A DNA stretch of 64,000 nucleotides from positions 13,025,613 through 13,089,612 of the forward strand of contig NC_133223.1 of the NCBI RefSeq assembly GCF_040436345.1, in the 5' to 3' direction. Positions 11,231-24,139 of the stretch are shown in pieces; position 1 is the first letter of the stretch; each line of letters opens with the position of its first letter. A model generated the notes under the pieces. It saw nothing but the letters and a program-made list of their open reading frames with translations, ran no database searches and was not told where the DNA came from. Source of the DNA: Pagrus major (taxonomy: Eukaryota; Chordata; Actinopteri; Spariformes; Sparidae). The translations under genes were made by a program, and so were the position numbers.

Positions 11231-12166
11231 CTCTATTGAGTACTTGAGAGTCCATACTAATGTTCAGCTTTGGTGAATGGACGAGCTTTATTCAATAAGA
11301 CCTATATCAGGCACACACATGTTGCCTATAATACTTGTGATTATTCACACTCTGGATCAAAGTTCAGTTTGGTTTTAAAGGCTGTTTCTTTGCTGATATC
11401 ATCTCATCTCCTGCTCTGTGCTCACATCTTCCTCTACTCACAGACACACACCCTGTCAGTTCCCATACACTGCTGCTGCACAGCCGCTGATGACTCTAAG
11501 TTTTAAGGTCCACTGAGAAACAAAAGAGGTCATTTTATGCTCCATCAAGTGTCTGACGGAGAAAGAAATGTTCTCAACTTTTCCTCCCAGCAGACAGGAG
11601 ATATGTACTGTATGTCTTTCTCTTTCCATCTCTTTCTAACTCATTTTCTGTTCCTCTCCTTTATTATGGTCTGGGTATAATCTGAAAATGAGCAGAGCAG
11701 GGCATGTCTAAATGTAAAACAGTAACCTTCTGGGCACATTATTTTGTTAGCCAAAACAAAGCCGCGGGGAATGAGCACAGGTACAGGCCATCTGGCCTTT
11801 GAACAGTGACTGAGGACGGTGGATGCTTTTTTGGCAGCGTGGATCAGGTGTTCAGGGACTCATAAAATAACGTGGTCATACTGCAACACGGCAGGAAATC
11901 TGTGCCCCATTGTCCAAGGCAAACACTCAGGCTCACCACACAGATCTCTACAGAATTAAACGCACCATAATGCTTTATATGCCTTTGTCTTTATACGCAG
12001 TGTGCAGATGCTCTTCCTCTGCAGCGAGCCTGTTCTCCATCTTTCCTCTGGATACTTTGTGCCAGGGGCATTTTAGTCTGCATCCACAGAATCCCACACT
12101 GTAATGGCCAGAGCTGGGCGGACAGGTAGAACATCACCTGAGGCGCTTTAACTACATCATTTCTGA

Positions 12167-12169
<3 letters not shown>

Positions 12170-12243
<74 letters not shown>
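12170..12243 (+). repeat. (TG)37 microsatellite
   Basis: Uninterrupted 74-bp dinucleotide run about 0.9 kb from the 3' end of nr0b1. Confidence 0.98.
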
Positions 12244-12244
<1 letters not shown>

Positions 12245-12635
12245 ACCGGTGCTGCATGCGGTATACTGTTGCACTCTGCTGGTCCTACATGGCATTTCAC
12301 CCTTGTTTAGGAGTCACAGCGCGACTGGCGCGCAAACTCTCCACCTTACCTGCTGCACTGGACAATGAACAGCTAGTGTAACTAAACTTTAAGCTTTCCG
12401 AGACTCATCCCGATCTTAAGTCGGCGTGGTAAACCTTTATTAGTTATGTGTAAACAGTCAGTTGACGTGACTCAGTGTGCCTCAGATCTCTCAAGGTGAC
12501 CAACGTCAGATTTATAAGTAGACTACATTATCACCGCTCGCGTACTGATGCTGTATCTCCTATGTAAGATTCTGTCTGGGACTGATGTCACAGTCGCCCC
12601 AGTGAAAAGTGTGTCAGTTATGACAGTGCTAATAT

Positions 12636-12642
12636 CACACAC

Positions 12643-12677
<35 letters not shown>
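12636..12677 (+). repeat. (CA)n microsatellite
   Basis: About 42 bp of CA with one CG interruption. Confidence 0.95.
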
Positions 12678-12679
<2 letters not shown>

Positions 12680-12837
12680 CACAAGGACTGCAAGAAAAAC
12701 AGTTTTCTTGAGTATTTCTTTATTATAGAAAAATAGTTTATATAAAAACAAATAAGTTATGAATTCCAGCAGCTGCTTTGTGTTTTTCCTGTTATGACAT
12801 ATTCTGCCTTCAACACACTCTCTGTCTTTCTCTCATG

Positions 12838-12838
<1 letters not shown>

Positions 12839-12880
<42 letters not shown>

Positions 12881-12895
12881 GCACGCACGCACGCA
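12839..12895 (+). repeat. (CA)n followed by (GCAC)n microsatellite
   Basis: A CA run changes to a GCAC tetranucleotide run; compound simple repeat just downstream of nr0b1. Confidence 0.95.
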
Positions 12896-13039
12896 CTCGC
12901 ACATACACACACTTTCTTCTGCCTGTGTTGGTCATTTCACAGTCTTTGAAGATCTCCAACATCGATCTTTAAACTCAGTCCCTAATACATCCTCTCCATC
13001 TGCCCTCACCTCCTAAACCCATTAAGAGCTCGGAGCATT

Positions 13040-13045
13040 TTTATT
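13040..13045 (-). promoter_or_regulatory. nr0b1: candidate poly(A) signal of nr0b1
   Basis: AATAAA on the minus strand about 65 bases after the nr0b1 stop codon, giving a very short 3' UTR. A second minus-strand AATAAA lies near 12719-12724. Confidence 0.5.
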
Positions 13046-13109
13046 ATCAGTCCATCCGGCAGCTGGATCTGCTGAATTCACCTCAGCCCACTGCTCTCTG
13101 GACTGTGGC

Positions 13110-14293
13110 CTACTTCCCGTAGAACATCTCCATGAGCACCTCCTCGATGTTGACGGCCCCTATAACGGGTCTGAAGAAGAGCTGGGCGACCACCGGCGCG
13201 CTGATGGCCCTCAGCATGGACAGGGCTATGAGCAGCTTGGCGAAGCGCGTCGTGTCCTCGCGGTGGATGAGCCGGACGTGCTCGTTCAGAGCCTGGTGCG
13301 CCTCCCGACGCAGGGACTGGATGTAGTGGAGGCAGCGCAGACCCTCCACATCTGGGGAGGAGAGACGAGAGAGGAGAGCAAAGTTCAGCCTGGTCTCCAA
13401 ATACATGCTGCAACAGAGGACGCATACACCTAGAGTCTAACTCCAAAATTATAACTTGAGTAGATTTATGGCACCTTTTCATTTTGGGTTATTTTTATTA
13501 GGACAATAATTTCCAAATTCCAAACTTTTTAAACTCAAAATAACATAATCAGCTCAGTCTGAGAGATGCTCTGACAGTCTGGGCTTGGCGCCACCTGTTT
13601 AACATAACTTTAACGCACAGGTATTGAAACCCTACCTGGGTTGAACAGCACGGCTCCCTTCAGGTACGCGTACTCCTTCGTGCTGATATCCACACTCCAG
13701 CACTTCTTCAGGAACGCTTTGATAGCTTCGATATCCACCACAGACACCCCGGCCGCCCCCCTGCTGCTCTGGCCGGCCAGCGCCTCGCTCTGCCGGTCCG
13801 GCACCCCGGTGAGGATGCGCTGCAGCATGCTGGGCTCCACCGTCTCCGTGGTCTCAAAGTCCACCCGGTCCTGCGCGAGTCCCAGCACGAGCAGGGGCGC
13901 CCAGCCGCTCCGGATCAACATCAGCTGGTCGTCCTCCGGCAGCTCGCGGAAACAGGGCACGTTTTTCACGAAGCGCAGCGTCTTCACCAGAACCGCCGAG
14001 GCGGCTTTGCACGTCACCTGCGGGGAGCGGAGGACACCTCGGCGGCGCGTCGAGCCGCAGGAGCACGCCTGCTGCCGGAGCTCCTGCAGGGAGGCTGGGG
14101 CGGCGGTGGAGGGGGAGGAGGTCTTGTGGAGCAAGTGTTGCAGTTGTTGTTGTTGTTGGGGATGTTGTTGTTGTTGTTGTTGCTGCTGCTGCTCGGTGGT
14201 CGCCAGGCTGTCACTCTTCAGAATGCTGTAGAGGATGCTGTTGTTGTTTCGGCCGCTGGCACCCCGGCAGCGGCAGCCCTCCAGCGTGGCCAT
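13110..14293 (-). CDS. nr0b1: nuclear receptor NR0B1 (DAX1), complete, two coding exons
   Basis: DAX1 is an orphan nuclear receptor without a DNA-binding domain. It represses SF-1-type receptors in gonad, adrenal/interrenal and pituitary. Exon 1 is 13636-14293 and exon 2 is 13110-13351. The 284-bp intron has a GT donor (gtaggg) and CAG acceptor and splits the Asp codon of FNPD, the position used in human NR0B1. The product is 299 residues. The ligand-binding-like domain is clear: [38 protein letters not shown], and exon 2 [13 protein letters not shown] with AF-2-like LMEMF near the C-terminus. The N-terminus lacks the mammalian 3.5 repeats but keeps ILYSIL (residues 20-25), an LXXLL-like box, and has LQHLL (51-55) right after a polyglutamine tract (35-43 and 46-50). 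The start at 14293 gives the conserved [11 protein letters not shown] opening. A minus-strand TATA motif lies about 125 bp upstream. Confidence 0.97.
14144..14191 (-). repeat. nr0b1: polyglutamine-coding CAG/CAA tract in nr0b1
   Basis: Encodes Q9-H-P-Q5 (residues 35-50) from mixed CAG and CAA codons. It sits between the two LXXLL-like motifs and is likely length-variable. Confidence 0.9.
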
Positions 14294-14418
14294 GGCCGCT
14301 GGCCGCTCTACATGGGACGGATCAGCGCGTCCCGCTGGCTCTTTGAAGCGCCGGAGGTCAGTGACAGAGGTAGCGCTGTTTGCTTAGCCCCTGATAGCCC
14401 CGAGTGAAGGGCACCACG

Positions 14419-14425
14419 TTTATAT
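14419..14425 (-). promoter_or_regulatory. nr0b1: TATA box candidate of nr0b1
   Basis: The minus strand reads aatataaacg about 125 bp upstream of the nr0b1 ATG, a suitable place for a TATA-driven promoter with a short 5' UTR. Confidence 0.5.
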
Positions 14426-14908
14426 TAGCTCCCGTCTGTAGCCGCGCTTTGAGAGCCTGTTCAGACTCTCTGCATATTCCGCCTCCTCGCTCTCAGGCAC
14501 CTCCTCTGTCTCCACCTCCCCCCTCTCTCTCACTCACTCACTCACACACTCTGCAGGGCTCTCATACAGGCTATTCAAGTCTCAAAACTATTTTTAAAAA
14601 ATATGTCATTTTTGCAAGAAATCACTCTTCAGACAATAATCTAATGTTATCTACAACATCAGTGGTTAAAAATGGGAGCAGTGAGGAGGTCTGGGTAATT
14701 AACCAGACAGTGTGAGAGAGGGGGGGGGATCAGAGCCCAGTTCTATTCTCAGCATTACCTTGACTTTCTGGCAGTGCTGTTTATCAGACAGGAGCCGGTA
14801 AAAAATACAGGCCAGCGACGGATCTGAAGGCTTAATTATTTTAGGGACAATTTATATGATTTTCTATGAGAAAGAAGGAGGAAGAGCTGAGCTGTGAAGG
14901 CCAGCCTC

Positions 14909-14917
14909 CAACCTTGA
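14909..14917 (-). promoter_or_regulatory. possible SF-1/Ff1-type half-site upstream of nr0b1
   Basis: The minus strand reads TCAAGGTTG about 490 bp upstream of the TATA motif, one base from TCAAGGTCG-type SF-1 sites. nr0b1 is a known SF-1 target in other vertebrates. A single match of this length is weak evidence. Confidence 0.25.
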
Positions 14918-16286
14918 CTCGGACACACTGATATTGATTTAACCGTGAAAACAGGAGCTGGTGAATTATGATGTCATGACTCAATGCTCTCCTTGCCTCT
15001 GTCACTGAAGGAGGATGGGGAGCAGAGGAGGAGGAGGAGGAAGGGAGGAGGAGTGGAGGTCAGTGAATGAGCGACTGAGAAAGACAGGTCGGGATAAAGC
15101 AGATGAATTAGAGGTTTATCTTAATTGCTCCTAAGAGGGATCACAGGTTAGGGTTGGCTGCTACAGGAGAGAGACAAGGAGGGAGGGGGCTCGGGGGAAA
15201 TCAGAGGTGATTACAGAGGAGTTTAACCAGAAACAAAAAGACAAAAAGTTGTCAGAGACGAAGAGCTGTCAAAGTCCTGTCTTTCTGCACAGTATATGTT
15301 GTGCAAAGGTTTATATGTACACAGTGCCACACAAGGGTCTTCATAGACGCTGGTCTTTGGTGTGGAGAAAGGATGACACTGAGTGCATGGCCACATTCAT
15401 GAAGTAGCAGTAAGCAGGACCTCAGTCTCTCTTGCTCTGTTGCGTCGAAGGACATGGCCAATGGAGGCAGGATGAAAAACTTTTGCAGCAGTGCTACAAC
15501 ATTGTTCAGAGGCTGAATGTCTTGTATTGATTTGGCTGAGAGAGAAAACAGAGAGATTTTTCACATGTTTATATCAAGGACACCACGGGATAAACAGCCT
15601 TCGCCCAGCCTGTCTCTTCTCCTGCTCAAGGCCCAGCCAGCGCAGGTTATAAAAATCCTTCCGTCTCAAGGAGAGATTCCATTATTGTTGCAAAAGCACA
15701 GAGTTGAAAGACGGCTACAGTGCTCTGTCGCTCTTTGTCTTGCTCTCGGCTTCCTTTGTTTATTTATCAAATTTGTGCAAGATGTCTTTAAGTAGCTCTC
15801 CGCTCCACCATCTTCCCTCAGACAGAGGAAATAAAATGTGTCTTAAAATATTTCTCTTATGCATTAAAAACCACTGACTCCAAGCTCATGGTGTGAAGCC
15901 AAATATTATTCAGACCAACAGGACTTCATTTTAAATTCAGTCCATGTACAAAAATGTCCAGAGATACAAAATATTTCATTTACTGAATAAAGAATCCATA
16001 ATAAAGCACGAAGGCTTGTGCTGGAATGATTCATTTGATACCAAATATACTGTAGCAAGGTAACAAGGTGATATAATAAGGTAATTTATTTGTCATTATG
16101 CAACAGGATGACTTTTTGTGTTTCATGCAACACAAACCTATACTGTCTATGCTATATTATAATTTTGGTGATGAATGTTAAAGTGCACCACCAGTCAAAT
16201 CAAAGTTATAAATAGTTATATTTTTGCACGGAAGAATAGATTAAAACAAACTGTATGATTAAGAGGATTTTTCTATCTTTAAAGCT

Positions 16287-16564
16287 ACTTAAAGCAACAT
16301 TATGTAGAAATTGGCATTTTGTGTGATTTGGCGCAGTTTCTGAGTGCAACACCACTGTGGTAAATACAAATCCCAGGTCTGTAACAGTTTGTCAGATGTA
16401 ATGTAGGTGCTAACTACAAACAAAGCTCATTTTGTGTGTAGAAAACTTGCAGAAAGAAGTGACAGAGACACCATTCACCCTATTACAAGACACTGTACCG
16501 TCAACATGATTTTGAAGCTGTTATTTGATGGTAAAAAAAAGTTACATAATGTTGCTTTAAAGTT
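16287..16564. mobile_element. 278-bp MITE with ~24-bp terminal inverted repeats
   Basis: The left end acttaaagcaacattatgta is the near-perfect inverted complement of the right end at 16541-16564 (tacataatgttgctttaaagt). No coding capacity. The ends resemble other short teleost inverted-repeat transposons. Confidence 0.85.
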
Positions 16565-19500
16565 GTAATCCTTAAGATTTCAGTCCTGGGTGATGTGGCG
16601 ACAGGTGTGGTTACCACTGTAACAACAGGTGCAGTTCAATAATGCAGCAAACACTCGTTAAGTGGCTACTTCCTCAGAAATATAACAATAGAGCAACTGG
16701 CGTATCTGTTTCCAGCACAACCAAACAATTTCTGGTTGTTTCAATGGGCTGTAAAATAGCAGCCGTGACCTGATGTTGTGCACTGTGCTATTCTGTTCCT
16801 CTCAACACGACAGCAGGGCAAAGTTGGCGAGGATCTGAAGATGTGCAGCCTGTCACCTGCAGTTCTTTGTGTAACAGCTCACTGCGGCTGCTCTGTCTTG
16901 TAGACACATGATCATAGCTGGCACTAACAGCGGCAACAAATGTATTGTGTCGCCTCACAACAAAGCCTCCCAGTCTTTCACCAGTTGAGGTTTTTCAACG
17001 TGAAGCAGCAGCAGCAGTGTTCAGCAAATGTTCTGTTGCATCACGAAACATGATACAGCTCTGACACGGCGGTGACAGTAACCAGTGAGGCTGATATAAT
17101 GACATAAAATTGTACTGGATAGCATGCATGCATTATTTTCTGTGAATCCCTTGTGCATAGGCAGCTGATCTGAATCTAGCATGCATGTAGTAGCGGTGGA
17201 CTCCACCCTTAACATTACAAAATGACCTTAGAGAACTGTCCTGCGGCTCACTTCATATGTCCTGGTATGAAAAATCATCTATTACGCCTTTGCGCTTCTT
17301 AATCCACTAAGATCCAGCTTTTGCGTGCAATGGGAATGTGCACACTCTGCATTTACGCCTCAGCTCAGCTTGGCTTTGATCTAAACGTACGACCTGGGTA
17401 AACACGCTAAATTCCACCGCGCAAAGTGATGATGCGTTATCAACCTTCGGTGGTGGCGCGTAAATAAAGAAGGAATTTGGCATGCGGTCTATTCAAGGAC
17501 ATTTTATTACTGGACAGTGTTGGAGGTGGAGCCCCGTTCATTCCTATGAAAGCTTCACAGTGATGTTTTGAACCCAAAAAAGCTCGACTTCCCGGCTCTG
17601 AAAATACCTGAGCTGGCTAACTTCCGGTTTAGCGCCCAGCTAACTTGAAGGGGTATGAAATAATTTAATCGCGCTGCTCTTCTAGACTTTCCAAATGTTA
17701 TTGGACCGAATGGCTCAAATTATGACAGTGAAACGAGTCATTTCGCGGGGGTTGTGACACTCAAAAGAATTTATCCACCGTGTTACAGACGCTTCTTTCA
17801 CAATGGGTCTATTGTTGTTTTCTCTTCTGTTAAAACTGTTTCCGGCACATTCATGACATCAAACGTGACATCAGTCATGCACAACGTGACGTGGGTTGAC
17901 CCACCAATTTTGGTGGAAAAGCGGTTTATTATTGGTAAATTAAAATGTTTGCCTTTTAGCTGTCTTTAACAAACACTATTTCACATAAGCCCTAAAACTT
18001 TGTGGGCCGGACGTTATGGTTCAACAGAAGAGGCGAGTTCATGCAGGAGGTGAGGGGGTGCAATTAGACCAGACATGTCTGAAACAAAACAAGGACATTT
18101 CTTCACAGCAAAATAACATTAAATAAGAGATTGCATTGAGTTAGAGAGGCTAGTGGTACATCAGGACTTTGGCTCTCTCCTCTCTGTATAAAGAGATATT
18201 AAAAGTACTGAATGTAAATTCATTAAATGGATACAGCTGAAATAATGCGGATCATAAATAGAATCAAAAGAGGGTTAGAGTTCAGGAACAAATTGATAAT
18301 GACATAAGAAATAGACAGTAAAGTGAAACTGGATGTTGATAGTTGCTCTTTTGTGTGAGGCACAGTTAAAGACAATATAAATCAATTCACTGTAATGAAA
18401 TGTGCAGATTTTTCAGATCAAAACACTGGACTAATGGCCAAAAACATTTTGTTTTCTAGAAGCTACAGCATCAAGTAAAGAAGCTACAATCATGGTATCA
18501 GCTTCACAGCTCTAATTTGTTCTTTTCTGCGATATAGAGCAGACTCCTTCTCTGGCCCGGTGCCTGCTGGTCCCAAGCCCAGTTTAAAATGGCTCAGCAT
18601 GGAGAGGCCTATCCCATAACTTTAAGGATGTGAACAAACTTCTCACAAAACACAGCACCCTGTTTGTGTTTGTCTTCGGTTGGTAAACCGTCACATTTCG
18701 GCACAAATATGAGTTCCTCCCAAAAGTCCTCTGACTCAACATGTTGGCTAAATTCACCAAACTATTTCGATTCAAAAGTGTTTTATTTAGTATTTAGCGG
18801 ACACGACACAAAGCTCTCTTCAGTCCCCTGACTCACTTCTTCCGATGACTGGTCTGCCTTGAAATATCAGCACACACAAAGAGACTACATGTTTTTAAAT
18901 ACAAGAAATAAAAGACAATCGATTGTTCTCACACACAAACTCTTCTGTCCGTGATCTGCGCTTCTTAAAATAATTGCTGCGACACCCAGACAGTCGGAGT
19001 CAGACAGCATCAGCCGTGCTGCAGCTTCGTGTCTAGTGCGGAAATTTAGAACAAGGTCAGCACCGAAGACGTTATTTAATCAGACAAGGGGCATGGGAAA
19101 GTGAGAGCAGAGCACATGCAGCAATTAAAGTGTGAAGGAAGACATAGTTAAGTTCCATTAAAAGTAAATTCGAGTGCTTTTGAGAATGGTGAGTAAGTTT
19201 TGTGAAAAGTTTGCTCCAGCAGCTGTAATTTTAAAAGACAAGTGCAACTTTATTCCTGACATCCACTATGATTTCTCACAACCTCTCAGCTGAATAGACT
19301 GAAAAACTTCTTTTGTATCTCTGTTTCATCCCCCTCTCTACAACTAGCACATGAAAACTCTTTTTCAACGTGGGCCAAAATCTCAAGTAAATACACAAAA
19401 TGTTTTCAATAAGTGACTATTGTTATGTTAGGTGCTTTTGCAACAGTAAGCATTTCCTGAAGGCTGATTGCACAAATGAAATTTTAGGTTGCCGTGACCC

Positions 19501-20962
19501 AAGAAGACAGCTCTCTGGCACATTCAGCCATGCCGGCCTTGAAACACAAGGGTGGAGAAAAACACAAGGTTTTTACCAAACACTTGGGGCTTAGACGCCC
19601 ACAGACACTCCAAGACAGGTCTCAGAAACTTAAGAGGACAACTTTGTATGATTCAAGGCTTTGCATCAAATGGCTTCCCTGGAAAAGTCTTGTACTGCAT
19701 TGTTTGTTGATTTGTTGGGCGCTCTTCTGGCGGTTGCTATAGTGACTGCCTCCATTTTCTCTCTGTGGCTGCTCACATAAAGGGCTGTGTCCTTGTCTCC
19801 ATAATAGTTACAAATTGAATACTGCACTTTCCAAGGACTCATGTCACCAACTTACAGCAGAGTGAGTGTATGAGTGTGTGTGCCAGAGAGGAAGAGAGAA
19901 GACAAGTTTGCGTTAAATGTGATGAGGTATAGTGTGCCTTTTTTGTTCACTTAATTGGTCTTGATTCATTTTGTGAATCAGCTACGAGCCAAAAGAGACA
20001 ATGACGCAGTTTTAGACTGAAACATAATAGCAAACAAAGTAAACAGAAAATTAAACTTAAGGATGATAAAGGTCAGTCGAATCATTATCAGACATTTCTG
20101 TTACTAATGGATCACTGAATGCCCATTCATATTTAACAAGAAATACTGAATCGTAGCTCCGAAGAGGAAAGAGCAGGGTGGGTGCGGAAATTGTTTCACA
20201 TCACTTAACATAAGCTTGGGATGGCTGCCAAATTAATGTTAAGTGTTCACTCAAGTCTTATAAATCAGAGCAGATTTTCCCAATTTTGAGGAATTGCACA
20301 AATCCCATGGAAAGACCACAACCAACGCAGTGTCGGTCCACCTCTCAGCACTTTCAGACTCGGCCGCTCTATTTGTGCTAATCAGCCCAAAACACATTGG
20401 TTTTTCCTGAGATATGAATCTTTTAAAATGAGTCACAAAGTCATTCTGTAATTGTTTATAAAAGGCTCAGTAATTTCTGAATCCAGCTGTGAACTGTGGT
20501 TTATAGCAAACATTACTACAATAAAAGGAAATTGCACATTTATTTGGGATTATTTCCAGCTGTGGATTAAAACATATTTCATGTTCTTGAGAGTGTGACA
20601 GCAGGATAGGTGAGGATTGATGTAAAATAAAGAGGCCGCGTTCACATGTTGCCAATCCTTTACGTTTATCAACTACTTTGAAGTGGCAGGAAGGTGGTTG
20701 AGGTGGACTGTGATAAGTGAAATATCACGGTTTTGGTTAAATTTGATCACAAAAGCTGTGTTTCAAGTCACTGCAGACTTCTCTGTATTAAAGTGAGACG
20801 ACTTTCCATCTACAACATGTCTCCTATCAGACCGGTGTCAAGAGATGTCCAAAATACACATTTAGGTGTTTGTCCTAGTTCAGACTAACTTCTGTCTTTC
20901 TGTCCTTCACATTTTTGCAAATCAACATAATTCATTATATAGCATCATTTGCGTAATAGCAA

Positions 20963-21564
20963 GTAAGTAATCAACAGGGGAAGTTTCATGGTGATATCTG
21001 TTGTTACATTTTTTACTCTATCCACCACTCTGAGTTTAATAGATGGAATTTTACAGTATATTTCTTTCTATTCTCATACTGTGAGCTAGACATGTCATCT
21101 TGACTAGCGCTCACATCAAACTTTCAGGTTTTATTCTTATTTTTATTCTTTATTCTGAAGGATTTCACAAAATGGTTTGTTCATGTCATCCACATCGCTT
21201 TTTATTCCTAAAAACATGCTGAAAATGGATTTTTATCAGCTGCAGCAGCATCGGCGGGTAATGTGTTCACTTAGTGAGACTGTGTTTGTGTGTGCCATCA
21301 CGGCCAAACATGGTCCTGGAGACACCTATTGTGGCAGAAACGAATAAGGAAGCAGCTTTGAATGTTTGCCAAGTGTTTAAATGTCTGTCTGTCTGTCTGT
21401 CTGTCTGTCTTTGTTTGTGGGATAGCATCACAACCGTGCAAAGACAAACAAAAATTTTGAACCGGCCTTTATCCAGTGTTCTATTTCCACTATGGACTCA
21501 TGCGATTGTAATACAAAAAATAAGTGTCTTATGTAAGTAATCAACTGGGGAAGTTTCATGGTGA
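20963..21564. repeat. dispersed repeat with 570-bp direct-repeat period
   Basis: A roughly 32-bp block beginning gtaagtaatcaac and ending tttcatggtgat occurs at 20963-20994 and again, with one difference (A/T), at 21533-21564, exactly 570 bp apart. The DNA between them aligns with 44236-44700: shared blocks include cacaaaatggtttgttcat versus cacagagtggtttgttcat, and a ctaaaaacatg block. It looks like one full unit plus the start of the next. No coding frame. Confidence 0.65.
21382..21410 (+). repeat. (TGTC)7 microsatellite
   Basis: Seven tetranucleotide units inside the 570-bp repeat. It is absent from the related copy at 44.2-44.7 kb. Confidence 0.95.
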
Positions 21565-24074
21565 TCCTTCCTTATACCATAACCAACAACTATAAAAGAG
21601 TTAAATAATGCTGTAGTCACTACAAGCAGATACTATTTTGCCAGATCAAATATTTTGGTAGAAAACAAATTAATTACGTTGTCAATGAACATTTTCTTGT
21701 TACAAAATATATATAACTTAACAATAGTCTCTCATTATGTCAATAGAAACATAATCCAGTTCGCATTACGTTTCCTTCAACACGCACTCATTGTATATTA
21801 TTTGTATATGAGTTAGATTCCTGGGAGATCAGCTCAGTGGTCTTCACATGATCTCAGTATGGAACCACTGTGGTCATTTATGTTCAGCAGCAGGAACATC
21901 AAAATCCCCTGTCTCTGTTCAAAGATGGCCATTTAGATTCATTAGATTTGTTTCCATAATGAGCTGTGTGTCGTAACCCTATCAGTTAATAAAAACAGCT
22001 CGGTGACACACAGAACCTCCCTTTGAACAAACACAGCTTTGCTCATTGTTTAACTGTGAATCTCTCACTGAATGTGGGTAAACAATTGATGATACAATGG
22101 TCCACGGTCTGTTTGTCTCTCCTCTTGTAACAGTGTTCAAGGTCGGTATAGAACCACAAGGTTACCCTGCTTATGACAAACAAAGCAGCAGATATGCTCG
22201 CTTAAGGCCAGGCACAAATGATCTTGCCATTACAGCCTACTGCTGGGTTGCGTTCTGACATGGTGTGATGATAATATGTTGTGATGAGCCGTGTTGCACG
22301 GCACTGTTTTCAGGTGATACCCATGGTGATGATATTCACTTGTGTTTTTAACCCCTTCGGGAGAGAAGTTTGAGAAAAACCATGCTTTAAGTTATCTTCT
22401 TTATTCACTCGTAATTATTTTATGTGGGTTTAGTGTTGTGCATTCAATCCAGTGTCAAACATCCATTCTAGAAATCTAAGTCACAGGAGCTTTGAATATT
22501 ACACAGGTTGTTTGTGTTTCAGCCTTAGAGAAATGGCTCTATTGACCTAATTTCTATGGACAGAGCAACATGTCCTCGTACATCAAGATGATTGAAGGAG
22601 GGAGTTTTACGTTACAAACACATCAGAGTTATAGTCCAAAGAATTGGGTGAGGGGGGCATGAACAGAGGTATCTTTTTTTTCAAGGTCACACCCCAATCT
22701 CCTTCCTTTCTAGCTGTTTTGCAGCATATCACACTGTTTCTAACCTTGCAGATATCACCACAAAAACAAAACATTACCACACATTCTGACAATGTCTTTC
22801 ATGAATGAGTTTCAGGGACGTTAGTCTATGAGAAAGTCCAAGTTTGTGTACACCGGATCTAATTAAAACTATGAATACAAAAATTCTTGCAGGTAGTCAA
22901 AGTAGAGAAGGGTCAGAATAAGGCAAAATCCTAGTAATAAAGGCTCGGTCAAAATACACAATCAGGATCAAAACTCTAACTCTAAGTGGAGATAGACTAG
23001 TAATACCAAAGAGCAGATGAGGTAATGGCAATGAAGTGTGTGGTGATTATGAGGTGATTCTTTTGGCAGAAGGGTTGGCAGGTGGGAGTGTCACGGTCAA
23101 ACATGAAGCTGAGATACCAAAATCATGACACAAGCCTGCTTTCTGTAAATGTGTGTGCTGTCATGGAAAGATGAACACCAGCTCAGATAACCGTTTTCAG
23201 CTCCGTCTTAACAGTTGCAGGTGGACATGGGGAGTGATGAGCCACAGTGACATGGATCCGGGGCATGATGCCCCTCAAAAGTGCAGCCTCAGGCCACTCG
23301 CCAACCCGACATGGGAGTCTTGAGTTCAGCCAGACCACTTAGTGCTCAGCTGCCAACAAGAACCACCAGTGTGTTGATGCTCTGTTTCTCACACAGCAAC
23401 ACAGGCCAAAGATGACCCGGCTGGGTTTTTATTTTCTATATCTTTGCAGAAAATTTGTATTACAATGTCAATTATACACACGGCTCAAAAATGACCTACA
23501 TGTATTCACTGAGGAATTTCATAGGAATTTTCTCAAGAACATATGTATTCACTATGGAGAGCGATTCGCCTGCCACACATTTCAAAACTGAACACAGCTA
23601 CTATTGCACATCTGATGCATGTTAGTCTTATTACCAGTTCTCATGTAATAATGTAGTAATGACTAAGTATGACAAGTACTCATGGGTCAGATCACTGACA
23701 TGTTGCCTGGCATTGTGACTGGTGTGATGCCATCGCGACATGGTCTCTAGTCTGGCACTTGTTATAGAAGAAAATGTTTGATATCTTCTGGAAGACAACT
23801 GTACATAATATTTGAACATAAAGTTATGGTTATGTTGACCTTGACATCCATTATTAGTGAGAAAAATAGCAATTAGCAAGCCAGCTGTTGACATATTCTA
23901 TTCTAGCTAGCTAGCATTAGCTCGGTCAACTATTGTCAATTATTGTTTGTATTTTTTTTTAAATCACAGTTGCATGTATCGTTGATATAGTAATACAAAA
24001 CTTGTATTGTTTATAAAGTAGTAAACACAAAATAAAAATCTGTGATAATCAAAAACAAGATATTTAATGAATAC

Positions 24075-24094
24075 TTATATATATATATATACAT

Positions 24095-24127
<33 letters not shown>

Positions 24128-24134
24128 CATATAC
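24075..24134 (+). repeat. (TA)n(CA)n compound microsatellite
   Basis: A TA run, a CA run, then a second TA run. Confidence 0.95.
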
Positions 24135-24139
24135 CGTTA

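Larger units (their letters stand above)
6876..13039. other. intergenic region between il1rapl1 and nr0b1
   Basis: No host gene recognised. It contains two copies of a short inverted-repeat element (7087-about 7711 and 8493-9079), an hAT-type element (10790-11230), two (TG)n and two (CA)n arrays. The longest frames are dipeptide repeats read from (TG)n or unremarkable sequence. Confidence 0.7.

Noticed and set aside
13641-14231. 196-codon plus-strand frame over nr0b1 exon 1
   Set aside because: Shadow of the nr0b1 coding strand; the cysteine run is the polyglutamine tract read backwards.
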